Source of the DNA: Solenopsis invicta
Taxonomy: Eukaryota > Arthropoda > Insecta > Hymenoptera > Formicidae
DNA length: 64,000 nucleotides
Reading direction: 5' to 3'
Assembly: GCF_016802725.1 (NCBI RefSeq)
Contig: NC_052665.1
Span: 6,820,001 to 6,884,000, forward strand
The first letter of the stretch is position 1, and the number at the start of each line of letters is the position of its first letter. A program made the position numbers and the translations under genes. The notes under the pieces are model-generated. The model was not told where the DNA came from. It made no database searches and was given only the letters and a program-made list of their open reading frames with translations. Shown in pieces: positions 50,313 through 61,300 of this stretch.

Positions 50313-50668
50313 TTGCAGGGGGCCCCATAGCGCTTGCGATATTTATAATTTCCAACGCGGGCTAATTTTGCCCGGTCACGTAACGGCGATGCCCATTGGC
50401 TGACATTTCAGATTAAATCTGGGCAGCAGTGTACGCGGGAATATGGCATAATTGATAGTAGAGCGAGCGTAATCTCGTATCTTCCAATTTGGTATGCTTC
50501 GAGGTACGAGCTTTTTATTTCGAGAGTAGCCACAACCGACCGGGCGATGCCAGATTCGTCGCCGTACGATAGTATCGGGTTCGCGATTGGAAAATTAAAT
50601 ATACGGTAATTAATATCTCCTGCACGGAGCTATTTGCATTCAAAGGCAGACATAATCAAAAGAGAGAG

Positions 50669-50672
<4 letters not shown>

Positions 50673-50710
<38 letters not shown>
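50673..50710. repeat. (AG)19 microsatellite
   Basis: A pure AG run of 38 bases followed by an A run. It is the second long GA array within 500 bp and has the same strand bias as the first. Confidence 0.95.
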
Positions 50711-50715
<5 letters not shown>

Positions 50716-53700
50716 AAATGTCGTCATAGCAACCGGGAAATGTATCACACAGGCATCTAAAGGATGTTAATCAAACTCCTTCTTTGTGAACTGTGACTGA
50801 TAGCGTATCAGCTTATTGGCTATATATACCATTGGCCAGATTATATGTTAATCTATCATTTATTTACTCCGCGCTACGTTGCCCTATAGATTTTTAATGT
50901 AAAGGTTCCAATGAATAGGAACGTACACGTATTCAATGTTAATGACTGCAGCAGCCGTCGTTCGTTAGGAAATTAGAATCGCCGTTCTACCGTCGTTATC
51001 GGTATAGTTACTCCGAAAACATTGATCGCGATTAATGTACTCAATGTGATTAAACGATTTTTTACACTGTCATTCCATTGTTCTATGAATAATGTGATTA
51101 TTATGTTCTCATAATAGATTTAATGAGCGCGAGTTGACAGTGATGACGAATTCCCATTGCGCAGCCATGCAAATGTCATTAATTATTGGCACTTTACTTG
51201 CAGCGCGAAACCTTGCAGTGAATTTCGTTGACAATATCGCCGCTAATGGGAACGCGGTTGTTGCACGCCGATATTTCGCTAACGTAACTATTATTAATAT
51301 TACTATTATTGTTCAGCGGAGCGTGTCGACTGAACTCGTGGGCGCGTCGGTGTCCGCGCGAACTGTGATATCGATCCTGCTGATTTAACGAGACTTCATT
51401 AGTCGGATTTTCAGACAACAAAGCGGCCGTCTCGTGGAGCGGCACGTGATCAGGTTGACGAGTATGTCGGTCGCCCGAAGCTATGGAATTTCTTGCGGCG
51501 CGAAATTTCAGAGCATCCTGGTAACGAACTGCCATTATCAAAATTGTTTCTATCGAATCAGTCCGGGCGATAATAATAATTACGTTGGTAGGCACGTGTC
51601 GGAAATAGGACAATCCTCGACGAAAATTATAGCACGCGCAAGCGAGCATGTGAACGAGCTACACGTGTAAATTTCAGTATTACGAATCGATATGTTATAC
51701 AGCAAGAATTTTTAACATTTTCACAAAACTGAGTTTGCAACGAAAAAAAGTGAAATCCACGAAAGTAAGTCGATTCTTCGGATTTTCATTAATTTTGCGC
51801 GATGCCAATCAGTAATCTAATTCTCATCGGGAAACAAAATTTTTTCAATAATTGGAATAAATTATATACTATTAATAATTCTCATATTCTAAAAAAAATT
51901 ATCAGTTTTAAGTATCAGTTTTATCGAAAAATTAACGAGCAATATTGTGACGTAAACACATTCGCGTATTCCGTCCTATTAGTGAAACATTTTTTTCACC
52001 GGTAGCTTCATATCAGAAGTGTGCATGTAACTGCTATGACGTATCTCCACTCCCGTCTCCTGGTGGATGTTGGTAAACAGGTATTGCTCACGCACATGGA
52101 AAATGCAAAACAACATTTTCCATATCTCCGCTATTTTTCGTGTGGTTTATATTATTTTGCGGAATAGAGCTAATCCATTCCGCGCGCGCAATCACCGTAG
52201 CCTCGGGTTATGTTATCCCATCAGACATTGCGTGTCCTATTCCCGATTGTTGCGAGTTATTCGCTCGAAAACACACTCTCTCCCAAAACCCCTTAAAAAT
52301 TGTATATTATTTGTTGCAAACTCGTGTTGCAAAAATGCGCGCGTTCAATAGGTAATTGTATAACCGTAATACGATGGCGAAGGAATATTTATCTCAAGTA
52401 CCTTACCCCTACATGCATACGGAAAAATTGTGTAATTCTAATTGCAATTATGTGATAAAAGTTGGAATATTTGTAAGCGTGATAAAAAGTTGAATATTTA
52501 AAGCGAGTTTATCAGCTTTATTAACTTTGCGAGAGACAACGCGTACTGCCGCTAGATATTGCCTATCGACTCTCTCAGGACGATAGCTTAGCTAACTTAT
52601 GCGTATGCCATAATTCGTAACGTGCCGTCGGTATATTCGTCGCATACATTTCATCAAACTATAGAACGAACACTGCGCAGATTTCTCTTCTCTCGGGGGT
52701 ATTCAAAAGTTTATGCTGATATTGTTAGGTACAATCTAGCTTATCATTAGTCACGATGTGCATTTGAACGAAAAGAGCTAATTTAAAGAGCATGGTCAAT
52801 ACTGACACACTAATTATACTGATTATATTGATAAGTATGTGATTAGTAATATTAATAAATCACAATAGAGTGATTTATTAAGGATTATTGCAATTTTCGT
52901 CATGCATATGATTTTCTTTGGTAATACATTTTCGTTTAAACATGCATCACATTTGCTCGATAATTGTAGAATTAAATTAATTGTTTGCATCTGCAAATAA
53001 TGCATTTAATTAATCGTTTTTGTAAATAACGGACGAACGTTCGGAGAAAGAGCTGTCTAGAAACTAAGATAAATTGAACATTGAAAACGCATAAAAGTAA
53101 TGCGTTTCATTTTTCATTCGTGAACAATCTCTGAATCGCCGAAATATATTGACAGCATATACATAATATTCTGTTCGATATAAACCTATATATTTTTATT
53201 ATATAGATTTTCAAATTAAAAAATACTGTAAAACAGATTCTCAATAACGTTGGCTATTTGTAGATGTATATATTCATATAAACACAAAGGTAGAACAAGA
53301 TACAATATTAAAAATTTTTGAATTTTGCCATCGTGCATTTTGGCCCGATGAAATATCTATTTTATATTTGTCTGACAGAATTGGTACGTATTGCGCAAAA
53401 TTGCTTGACTTTTTAGAAAAGTTATTGTAAATTCGAAAAACGTATATGAATAGTCAATCTGGCAATCCGCCAACGGAGAACATGCTCCGTTTCTTTTTTT
53501 TTATCGTTTGCATTTCGAAGTATAAGATCAAAATATTTTACTAACAAGTAGATTTTCTAAAAGATTTATCGAACGGTACCTTTTATATGACATACGTCCG
53601 TTACTCGTAGACGTTTACATACGAGAGTATAAGACGCGGCTTAAACATGCATTTTACGAAATAACGTTCTTATCTTGCTTCCACACGGCACCGTGAAAAG

Positions 53701-54094
53701 AGCAGCGGACGCAATTCGAGCTTTTCCTAAAAGCGAAGGATAAACATCACGACTCGCTTTATTCCCACGGGCGCGGAGACAGTATTTTTCTTAGCCGACT
53801 GCATGGAACGTTGGCATGATTTCTCTTAGGAGTCTACTAAAAATTAGAAGACTTTGTTTTGCTTATTCCTAAATAAATATTTCAGTGACAGAGATCAAGA
53901 ATAAATCCCAAGCGAATATTATTTACAAAAGACTAGATTGAATGTCTGTATATACCAATTATCATAATATTTCTATTTAATTTTATACATCAAGATAGAT
54001 TTCATAAAATTCTTCCGAATAATATAATTTTTCAAAATAAAGTTCTTTTATATATATATATATGTAAGTGAAAACACTTTTTAAATGAAAAGAA
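50711..54094. other. AT-rich stretch, no gene seen
   Basis: Balanced at 50880-51680, then increasingly AT-rich. The opposing frames at 51194-51649 (minus) and 51434-51670 (plus) overlap and have no motif. A TATATA run lies at 54052-54062. No RNA gene was found. Confidence 0.4.
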
Positions 54095-54171
54095 TTTACA
54101 GTAGGCAAATCAGGTAGTCTAAAGGTCATTGAACGCGCGATTTTTAGACTACCTGATTCGCCTACTGTAAA
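54095..54171. repeat. Near-perfect compact hairpin, 29-bp arms
   Basis: The arms are 54095-54123 and 54143-54171. They begin TTTACAGTAGGCAAATCAGG and end CTGATTCGCCTACTGTAAA. They are inverse over 29 bp with one mismatch (an A on the left where the right arm's inverse has G). The 19-nt loop is AT/CG mixed. The size and near-perfection recall a precursor microRNA or a very young foldback insertion. The stem is more perfect than most insect microRNA precursors, which favours a recent palindromic insertion. I do not recognise the arm as a known microRNA. Confidence 0.93.
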
Positions 54172-56259
54172 TACAGCCTTGACATTTTCGTATTAGGATT
54201 TTCGTCTTATTTTTAAGTAAGGAATACGTTATTAAAATTTTGATTATGGGTTGTGGGACACCCTGTATATTGTATATAAAAACGCGCAGATTGAAAGTGC
54301 ACTGTTCGTTCCGATTCATCGAGGACGGCGAGTGTGCAAGTTTCGAGCAAAAACAGCATTTAATCGACATAATGCACCACTTTGCAGAAATTTCGTAGCG
54401 TTGCGTAATTTCGAGGCGATTAGCGATCGCGGAGTGCGTTATCGTTGCGATAATACGGGGTGGTGCGCACGGTTCGAGCATCTTTTTTTTTTTTGTTTTT
54501 CCAATAGTCCTTACTAGCCAATCCGTTGTTTCTACATCCGCGAACGGCGATGTTGGCGCAAGTCCTCGTGCAAGCTCAAGTGCGCTGAACGTGCATTCGC
54601 AAATTTGCGGTTCTCGCACTCTGGAGTGCGACAAGTGCGCGTCATCGAAAGCGCTTCCGCCACGGCGTTCTACTTTGTAGTAATTACGGCTACTTGATTA
54701 TTACAAGAGCATTATGATAATTATTCTTGCTACTTTTATTGTAAATTGAATGATACATTGATGTTTATGGCACAATAAGGGATAAGCGTAATATTTGCGA
54801 ATATTTGTACTGGTGTAAATTGTTTAGCAATAAGTAATTTACACAATATGACCTGCTTGCTGTTTCTAATTATATGGTAAATTGAACAAATAACGTTAGC
54901 GTGTCGTACATAGAGGCTGTCAATGTGATTTGCTTACAACGATTGACCCACTTTGTGTATTTTGTTGTTGACAGAGAGGACAAAAGTAGAATTTTCGTGA
55001 TCATATTTCTCATGATCTAATATTTCATGGATAAGCTACTGCTTTCTATAACTAACAAATGATGATTAATTTCCATATTATTATTGTAACTCTATATTTA
55101 TATTTCACAACATTTAATTTATATTTTCGTCATCACTAAAGAAAGGAAATTTTTTTATAAAATAAAATACCAGTAGCACCAATCCAGATAAATCATGAGA
55201 CACACATTAATCGTAATGTTTTCTTCACTTTTATTACTCATAAATTCTAATTCCTCTACTAAAGCAATTCATAAGCTATGGTTTTGGGGGGAAAGGATTA
55301 TTTGGTTAATGACGAATGGATTTGACGAAAATAGTTCTCTGTTTCCTCTTACATGTCAACAAACTCATAAAATTATAATAGCCACATTGGATCATTCTAC
55401 TATTGATTTCTCTAACATTTTTTTATGAAAACATGTAATTGGGCTACATTGAGTATCCAATATGACTTAAATTTTTTTTTTTAATATTTACTGCACCCAC
55501 GTAAATATTTGAAAATGTTTCATATTTTAAATTAATGTTCAGAAATGTTTTTTTTTATTACTTTGAATTTGGCTATTAGTTTCCAATTTTAGATTTAGCA
55601 AAACATAAAAAAATACAAAACTTGGGCTATATAGGGTCCAATCACCTTAGTAAGAAATTAGTGTCAGATCCTAATAATTGCATTACGTAAACCGCAGCGT
55701 TGCGTAACGCTGTTGATTATAACCGCTATAGACGGTTACCATACGATCGATCGCACCGTTAAATGAGGATGTCCAGTGGGTCACGTCATTAGCGACTGAT
55801 TTATTAACGGAAAACGCTTGTACGCAGCCGCGATTTAATCGTCCGTTGGTCGCGTAACGATGGGAATCAGCGTCTGAAATCACGATTTTACACTCTCCCT
55901 TCTTCTGTCGTCGCGCAACGAAAAATTCATTATGCTCGCGGATCCATCATCGCAAACGTTATTTTTTATCCCTTGATGTCGAGCCTGGCCTCAAGATTAA
56001 TGTTCTCCTACGAATTCGTCATTAACCTGCTCGGCGACGGCCGTGTAATTGACCGTGTCCGGTCGCTGCGTCCCCCTTTTACTTTTTTACATTTATTACG
56101 GCACCCTTGACCTCGGATTTCCACAGGGAATACATTAATGCTTTCTCACGAGATATTTAATTGAAATCCGGAAAATTGGCATTATACGCTTTTTAATCTC
56201 AGTCGTTTGTCAAATAAATATAGTTACACAAAAAGAATGATTTTGTAAAAAACTTAAAA
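54172..56259. other. Mixed stretch, possible transposon end, no gene seen
   Basis: At 54254-54269 TGGGACACCCTGTATA resembles a terminal motif common in insect DNA transposons (inverse form TATACAGGGTGTCCCA). No partner was found nearby. The minus-strand frame 54149-54634 translates the hairpin at one end and shows no domain. CGCACTC-TG-GAGTGCG forms a small stem at about 54615-54630. At 55680-56130 a balanced patch in AT-rich DNA is a candidate conserved non-coding block. Confidence 0.35.
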
Positions 56260-56445
56260 ATTAAATAACGTAGATATAGATTTAAAAATAATTAAACCAT
56301 CAAAATAATTATGTACGATGCTCAAGCTGATTGCTAGAATATCAAAACTTTTTTACAGCATTGCTCATTATGTTTGAAATTCTTCTTTCTCATTATTATT
56401 CAACAAAATAGTCCAAATTATTTTCAGATCTATCCAGCTACACCT
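56260..56445 (+). mobile_element. Foldback/MITE family A, copy 4
   Basis: The left arm contains AACCATCAAAATAATTATGTA. The right arm contains TATTCAACAAAATAGTC and TTATTTTCAGATCTATCCAGC. The spacer reads GATTGCTAGAATATCAAAAC and then TTACAGCATTGCTCATTATG, in the same orientation as the three copies 46-50 kb away. The left outer end is diverged, so the boundary is approximate. Confidence 0.8.
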
Positions 56446-56461
56446 AGGGAAAAGATTGCTT

Positions 56462-56882
56462 CTGCGATTAAAAAAAATGTTTATTTGAGTTAAAGAAATT
56501 TGTGCATTGCTATATGATTAAAGAAGAGTTTCTTTGAATTGAAGAAATTTTTTTATTGTTCATTTTATTAGAAATAAAGAAATAGTTTAGTTGTGCTACG
56601 CAAATCTTTTTTAATAAAAAAATATATTAGAATAATCAGAACACACATAACTAAATTATTTTTTACATTTCTATCAGTACATTCTTTGAATTAAAAAATT
56701 ATTTGTTTAAAATAAAAAAAATAAATTAAACAAACAATTTATTTACCTTTAAAAAGCTAATAACTTTGTTTTTTGAAAGTAAATAAAGTTTTAATTTTCT
56801 CAAAGATATTTTTATTTTAATTTAAAAACCAAGTTAAAGAAATGATTTCTTCAATTTAAACATAACTTTTTTCTGAATATAA
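56462..56882. repeat. AT-rich repetitive block, possibly a further inverted-repeat element
   Basis: The left side (CTGCGATTAAAAAAAATG, then TTTGAGTTAAAGAAAT) and the inverse of the right side (CAGAAAAAAGTTATGTTTAA, then GAAGAAATCATTTC) are loosely similar. Related TTGAATTGAAGAAAT words recur inside. The match is imperfect and AT-biased, so this could be low-complexity sequence rather than a true element. Confidence 0.35.
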
Positions 56883-59663
56883 ATTTTTAAGTAGTTTTGT
56901 AAAATACTTTCTTTCTTATAACAATTTTACGATTCCGGCCTTTTTCAACAACGCCATTTTTCTTCTTGAAGAAGTACGTAAATTCATGAGATATAAATTT
57001 ATTTTTAAGAAAAATGCATACCCCTAAAATTATTTCACTTTATCGAAACACCTTTATTGCTTACCCGCATCACATCATTGGGTCGTTGCTTTATACCACG
57101 GCCACAACATACTGTGATCGATATAAAAAATAAAAGCAAACTGTTCATCGGCCCGTGCCGAACAACGTCTGCCGTCCTCGTAAGCTATATTTTCATTTGC
57201 ATAATGACGCGCGAAAAAAGCTATTCATTTTCGCGCGTATCTGCGTTGAGGATTAATCGTCCGAAGACGCGATCGACTGTTTCGAGAAACGTAATGTGGC
57301 CGAGGCGTTGGTAGAGGTAACGAGCGAATTAATTGCCAAGAAAAATACCGGCGCACCGCGCTGCGCGATACGGTTCGCTTCGTAAATTAATGCGATGCGT
57401 TATTAATGGTTTGCTTACTCGCGGAGCATGATCGCTCGAGCGGGAAGAATAAGTGCATCCACAATGGGCGGAAAAGAAACGCTCTTTTCGCTCGGCTCGC
57501 TCGGCGCGTCAAACAAGCGCGGGATATCGCATTGCCGGGTATAAATTACTTTCGGGCCGAGATTTATCGTCGATCCGCGCGAATGATGCTCTCGCACCGG
57601 CGGTAACGAGGAAGAAAGGCACTCTTCGTTCCTTACTGCTTACATAGAACACCTCGTCGCGTCCTTTTGTTCCTGTCTGAGTCGGAGGGCCGCGACGGCG
57701 CTTCGCTGATTTCGCGGTTGCACGTTTACTGACTCCAATTTAAAGGCTGAATAACTCCGAACGCGGAATCGGGAAGGATCACAATCTCGAACGGGAAACC
57801 GTCAATATACGCGTCAGAACGTCGCGTCGTTCGGATCCGCTCCTGCTACCGCGAGAGGCAAGTTTTTATCGCCTCTGTTTTTCGTTTACGTTAGAATCGA
57901 AAACATTTTTACTACGTCTATCTCAAAGATCTAATTTGCAAATGTGCCTTTTTTTATTAAAGAAACTTTATCTAAATATAAAGTTTCGAATGCGACGAGA
58001 TTTCCACAGACATTTGTGTACTTAACTCTTAGAATCTCACCAATCCAATCCCTCAATTTCGCTATGGCTATTTATTTTTACGACCCAACAAAGAGAACAA
58101 TTATTCTGGAGTGATGAATACCGACAGGGAATTCCGGCCGTAACAAAAAATTGTTCTCGGTTGTTTGTTTAAAACAATGAAAAATAACAAAAATATTGGA
58201 AATATGCGAAAAAATTCTAAGTTTTGAATAACATTCGGTATTTTTTTTATTATATTGTTAGCTGCAAATAAATCGTACGTAACGAGTACATTACGACTTT
58301 CCTATCTTCATCTCCCGGGTGGATATTATATAAAATTGATCACGTGTCTGTGACAGGACCAAAGTTTCCTCGCTCAAAGTTTAAGTTGGATCTAACGCGT
58401 AACTTAATGTCGGATCGAAAACAACGATGAATCGAATCTAAATTTAAGGTGGACTAAAATTTTAAGTGGCGCGAGACGTTGAAGTCATTCGCAATCCAAA
58501 GTTGCTCCGACATGTTTGATAATTACAACGACGACAGGTGACTTAGAAAAATCTTTCGCAATTTGTATCGAAGTTGAGAAGGAGAGATTGTCGAATCTCA
58601 ACAATTCATTGTTGGCTTCCTTCGAAATGTATCTCCTAAAGTAATTGCACAAGAGTGCAACGTATCTTTCGTCATATCTGGATTCGTAGAAATTCTTCGG
58701 ACACTTGAATATTCAATAATTTGAATACTGTTATATTCGCAACGCTTATATTGTTATACCATCACGCAACGTTTATTTGTATCGTGCCGAATTATTCGGC
58801 AGCAGCAACGCGTATTTTCTTTAAAATAAACAAAATTCTTTTAAAATTGTTTTACCGAATTCCAGTTTAGAAACCAATGCGCGACAGAAAATTACAGTTC
58901 AAAATGGAAACACGGCGCTCAACGCGTGCAAGATTCCCAACGAAAAAATGTGAGGCGATCCGGGATAAATGCGCGACGTAGTTACAGTATCCTGAGAATA
59001 CCGGGATAATTTCCCGATACCTAGATTTCTCGCCATGAAACTGTCGGGGACTGTGACGTGTATGTCTGCTGGTTTCTTGTTTCCGCCAAAATCTTCGGGC
59101 ATTTTACAATAAAGTGGAATCTTCGCGCCGCGAAGAATCCGCCAGCGACGTCGCGTCGCAAGCTTCTTAACGCTGGCGGTGAAATAAATCGCGCGACGAG
59201 GAAGACGACGAGCGGCGGAGAGAGAAACAAAGTGAAAGAGAGTGAGAGAGAGAGAACCAACGGTTGACGTTGTCGCGAAATAATATATCTCGGATGCTGA
59301 AGGTTGCATAAATGGAAGTTGCCGGCTAGACCAGTCGTGCCGGATGCTTCACGCCGCTTCAATTTATCAACGACTGTGAACGCCGCGCGCCGGGCTTTAT
59401 TTCTCTCGACTCGTGAAAGAATTACGTATCCACCTACCCCTTAACGAAGTCTAAACGATGATTCACGTTACCTTACATCTCGCGCCAAAAGAGAACTTGC
59501 GACCTTGCTTCCGACGAATTTATTATTTCGTTATGCACACTGCTGCGCCTCGCGCGCTGAGAGATCCTCGCAAAGTCTAGCAAGTGGCGCCGATTACGCG
59601 ATCTCGCGCTATTGACGGATACAAATATGGAAACGCCGCTGTGATAGAAGATATTTCGCGATC
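56883..59663. other. CpG-rich stretch, no gene seen
   Basis: CpG-rich at about 57060-57870 and 58900-59640, AT-rich between. Frames at 57406-57647 overlap in three registers, and those at 58899-59362 overlap on both strands; a purine tract at 59215-59256 gives the low-complexity part. At 57315 GAG|GTAACGAG is a weak donor match. No product can be named. Confidence 0.4.
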
Positions 59664-60077
59664 ATGTTTACACGCAGCGTATCGAATGCAACACATTGTA
59701 AACATAATATACAGCGTTCAGATTTCCATAAACATTTTTATATTATCACGGAATATCAGTTGATACGATATAATGTAACGATCGAGCAAATTTATCTAAG
59801 AAAAATCCACGTACGTCGATGCATCGAGGGAACGTCGATTTCTCTGTATTCTGACAGTTTTCATGATATCGCCGATATCGCGCAATACGGAACCTTAACG
59901 TTGCAGGAAGGAACGAACGGGAAATCTCGTTGGTTACTGACGTTTCGAAATGCTTTTCGTATCGTCGAGTCAGAAGGCGTGCGGAGATACCCGACGTGTA
60001 TCCGTGATTACGCATTAGTTGAGTTCCGTAAAAGCAAAAGAGGATATATCCACGTCGATACGTCGACAAAATTTTAA
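59664..60077 (+). CDS. Doubtful ORF, 137 codons, product unknown
   Basis: This is an ATG-initiated plus-strand frame of 137 codons in balanced DNA. The translation lacks low-complexity runs, with mixed acidic and basic residues towards the C-terminus (EFRKSKRGYIHVD). I see no signal peptide, membrane segment or conserved motif. A 107-codon frame runs on the opposite strand over the same bases. It ends about 50 bp before family B copy 3. It may be a chance frame; I would not call it a gene without homology or RNA evidence. Confidence 0.12.
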   Translation: MFTRSVSNATHCKHNIQRSDFHKHFYIITEYQLIRYNVTIEQIYLRKIHVRRCIEGTSISLYSDSFHDIADIAQYGTLTLQEGTNGKSRWLLTFRNAFRIVESEGVRRYPTCIRDYALVEFRKSKRGYIHVDTSTKF

Positions 60078-60125
60078 AACCTGCTATATTAGGTTAAATA
60101 TCAAAACTAATATTTGCGGCAAATG

Positions 60126-60320
60126 TACTAAAATGTCTCATCTCTTAAATGCTGTTTCTGTTTTTTAAATATTTAAAAATATTAAAATACTAAAACTGTT
60201 TAAAACTGAAATCTTTAACAGCTTTAAACGCTTTATTGTTTTTAAATCTAAACATCATTTGTAAAATAAAAACGAAAAAAAACATTTTAATATATTAAAA
60301 TTAAATACTTTTTTAGTGTA
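60126..60320 (+). mobile_element. MITE family B, copy 3 (decayed left end)
   Basis: The body carries TAAAACTGAAATCTTTAACAG and CTTTAAACGC, and the right end carries TTAAAATTAAATACTTTT followed by TTAGTGT. Both match the element at 15720 in the same order and orientation. The left end (ACTAAAATGTCTCATCTCTT) is only loosely the inverse of the right, so the boundary is approximate. Confidence 0.7.
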
Positions 60321-60683
60321 AGCGAGCTTAATGAGAAAAATTTTAATTTGCAAATTAGAGAAATGAGTAAATGCTAAAAAAATTAAAGATGAATGTCGGT
60401 ATTTGATGAAGATTTAATAAATATTTACCAAGAACATTTATTAATACGAGAAATTAAGGACGTAATAAATTTTTAATACATTGCTGAGACTTTAACTACT
60501 AAAATTTTGAAAGTTTTAGAAAAACCAATGACGTATGTAAATTTCATAAGTGCTTAACGTGACCAAGTTAACTTTGATGAGCAACTTATCGATATTCAAT
60601 TAAAGTCTCGTCATCTTAAGCGTACATTTCATTGAATTTTATCTATAAGGTGCGGATTGAATTTTCATTTTACAATTCGCGAT

Positions 60684-60968
60684 CTATATAACCTTCTCTG
60701 CTTTCCTCTTTAATTCCTGACTATGGGCGGCGATAACATCGGCGCAAGCCAGTTCAGCGTCTGTCAAGGATTGGAAATCCTCCGTTCCGACGAGTTCCGA
60801 TTCCTGCGAGACCGATATAACCACATGGCGTGACTTAAATGTGGAAGAAAATACGCCATGCTCGCACATGCTGAGGTAGGCGGATCGTTGTTCTCCGTGT
60901 GGATTCTTCCGCCGCCGTTTCTCGGTCAATCCCTGTTTATCGGGCGCGCGCGACCAAAAAAGACTCAT
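60684..60968 (-). CDS. Candidate small ORF or terminal exon, product unknown
   Basis: I do not recognise the product. The first ATG of this minus-strand frame is at 60968 (the TTG at 60977 is not a plausible start here), giving 94 residues. An in-frame stop lies at 60981-60983 just upstream. The translation has no simple repeats. It has a basic N-terminal part (EKRRRKNPHGEQR), a middle with VVISVSQESE and a C-terminal stretch (LTDAELACADVIAAHSQELK) that looks like an amphipathic helix, then a basic end before the stop. It sits in an abruptly GC-richer patch (about 60715-60960) within AT-rich flanks, as an exon would. TTTGAG|AT just upstream of the ATG could serve as an acceptor, though its pyrimidine tract is poor. 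It could be a small gene, a last exon or chance. Confidence 0.28.
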   Translation of the reverse strand: MSLFWSRAPDKQGLTEKRRRKNPHGEQRSAYLSMCEHGVFSSTFKSRHVVISVSQESELVGTEDFQSLTDAELACADVIAAHSQELKRKAEKVI

Positions 60969-61129
60969 GTATCTCAAATGTCAAATAGGGATTTCGGATG
61001 ACAATGACATTCGGTATACAAAGGCTTCTCTAGATTCACTTACGAGTATCCCGGGCGGATTTATCTCAAAAATGTACGGGGTGTATTTTAGCTTAGGTAT
61101 CAAGAAAATAACCGAATAGAACGATTTCA

Positions 61130-61300
61130 GAAATATAGATTTAAAAATAGTTATATTAAATCATTAAAAAATTATATCAAACGTTTAAACTGGTACTAGA
61201 ATATCGAAACTTTTGCAGCAATATTATTATGCTCGAGCGTCCTTCATAAAATCATTTTCCGCAGCTGTGGTTAAATCTATATAGATAAATTTTTAGATAG
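61130..61300 (+). mobile_element. Foldback/MITE family A, copy 5 (most diverged)
   Basis: The left arm reads ATATAGATTTAAAAATAGTT, then AAATCATTAAAAAATTATAT and CAAACGTTTAAAC. The spacer reads GGTACTAGAATATCGAAAC and then TTTTGCAGCAATATTATTAT. The right arm begins GCTCGAGCGTCCTTCATAAA and decays after ATCATTTTCC. The right outer end is only a remnant (TTAAATCTATATAGATAAAT). Same orientation as the other four copies. Confidence 0.72.

Noticed and set aside
50058..50365. Two frames with Glu-Arg repeats
   Set aside because: They are translations of the GA array at 50244-50312 in two registers.
51194..51649. 151-codon minus-strand frame
   Set aside because: It has Asn/Ile runs from AT-rich triplets, an opposing plus-strand frame over the same bases and no family features.
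54149..54634. 161-codon minus-strand frame
   Set aside because: It begins near a small palindrome and ends inside the 54.1 kb hairpin, with a Lys run from a poly-T tract and no motif.
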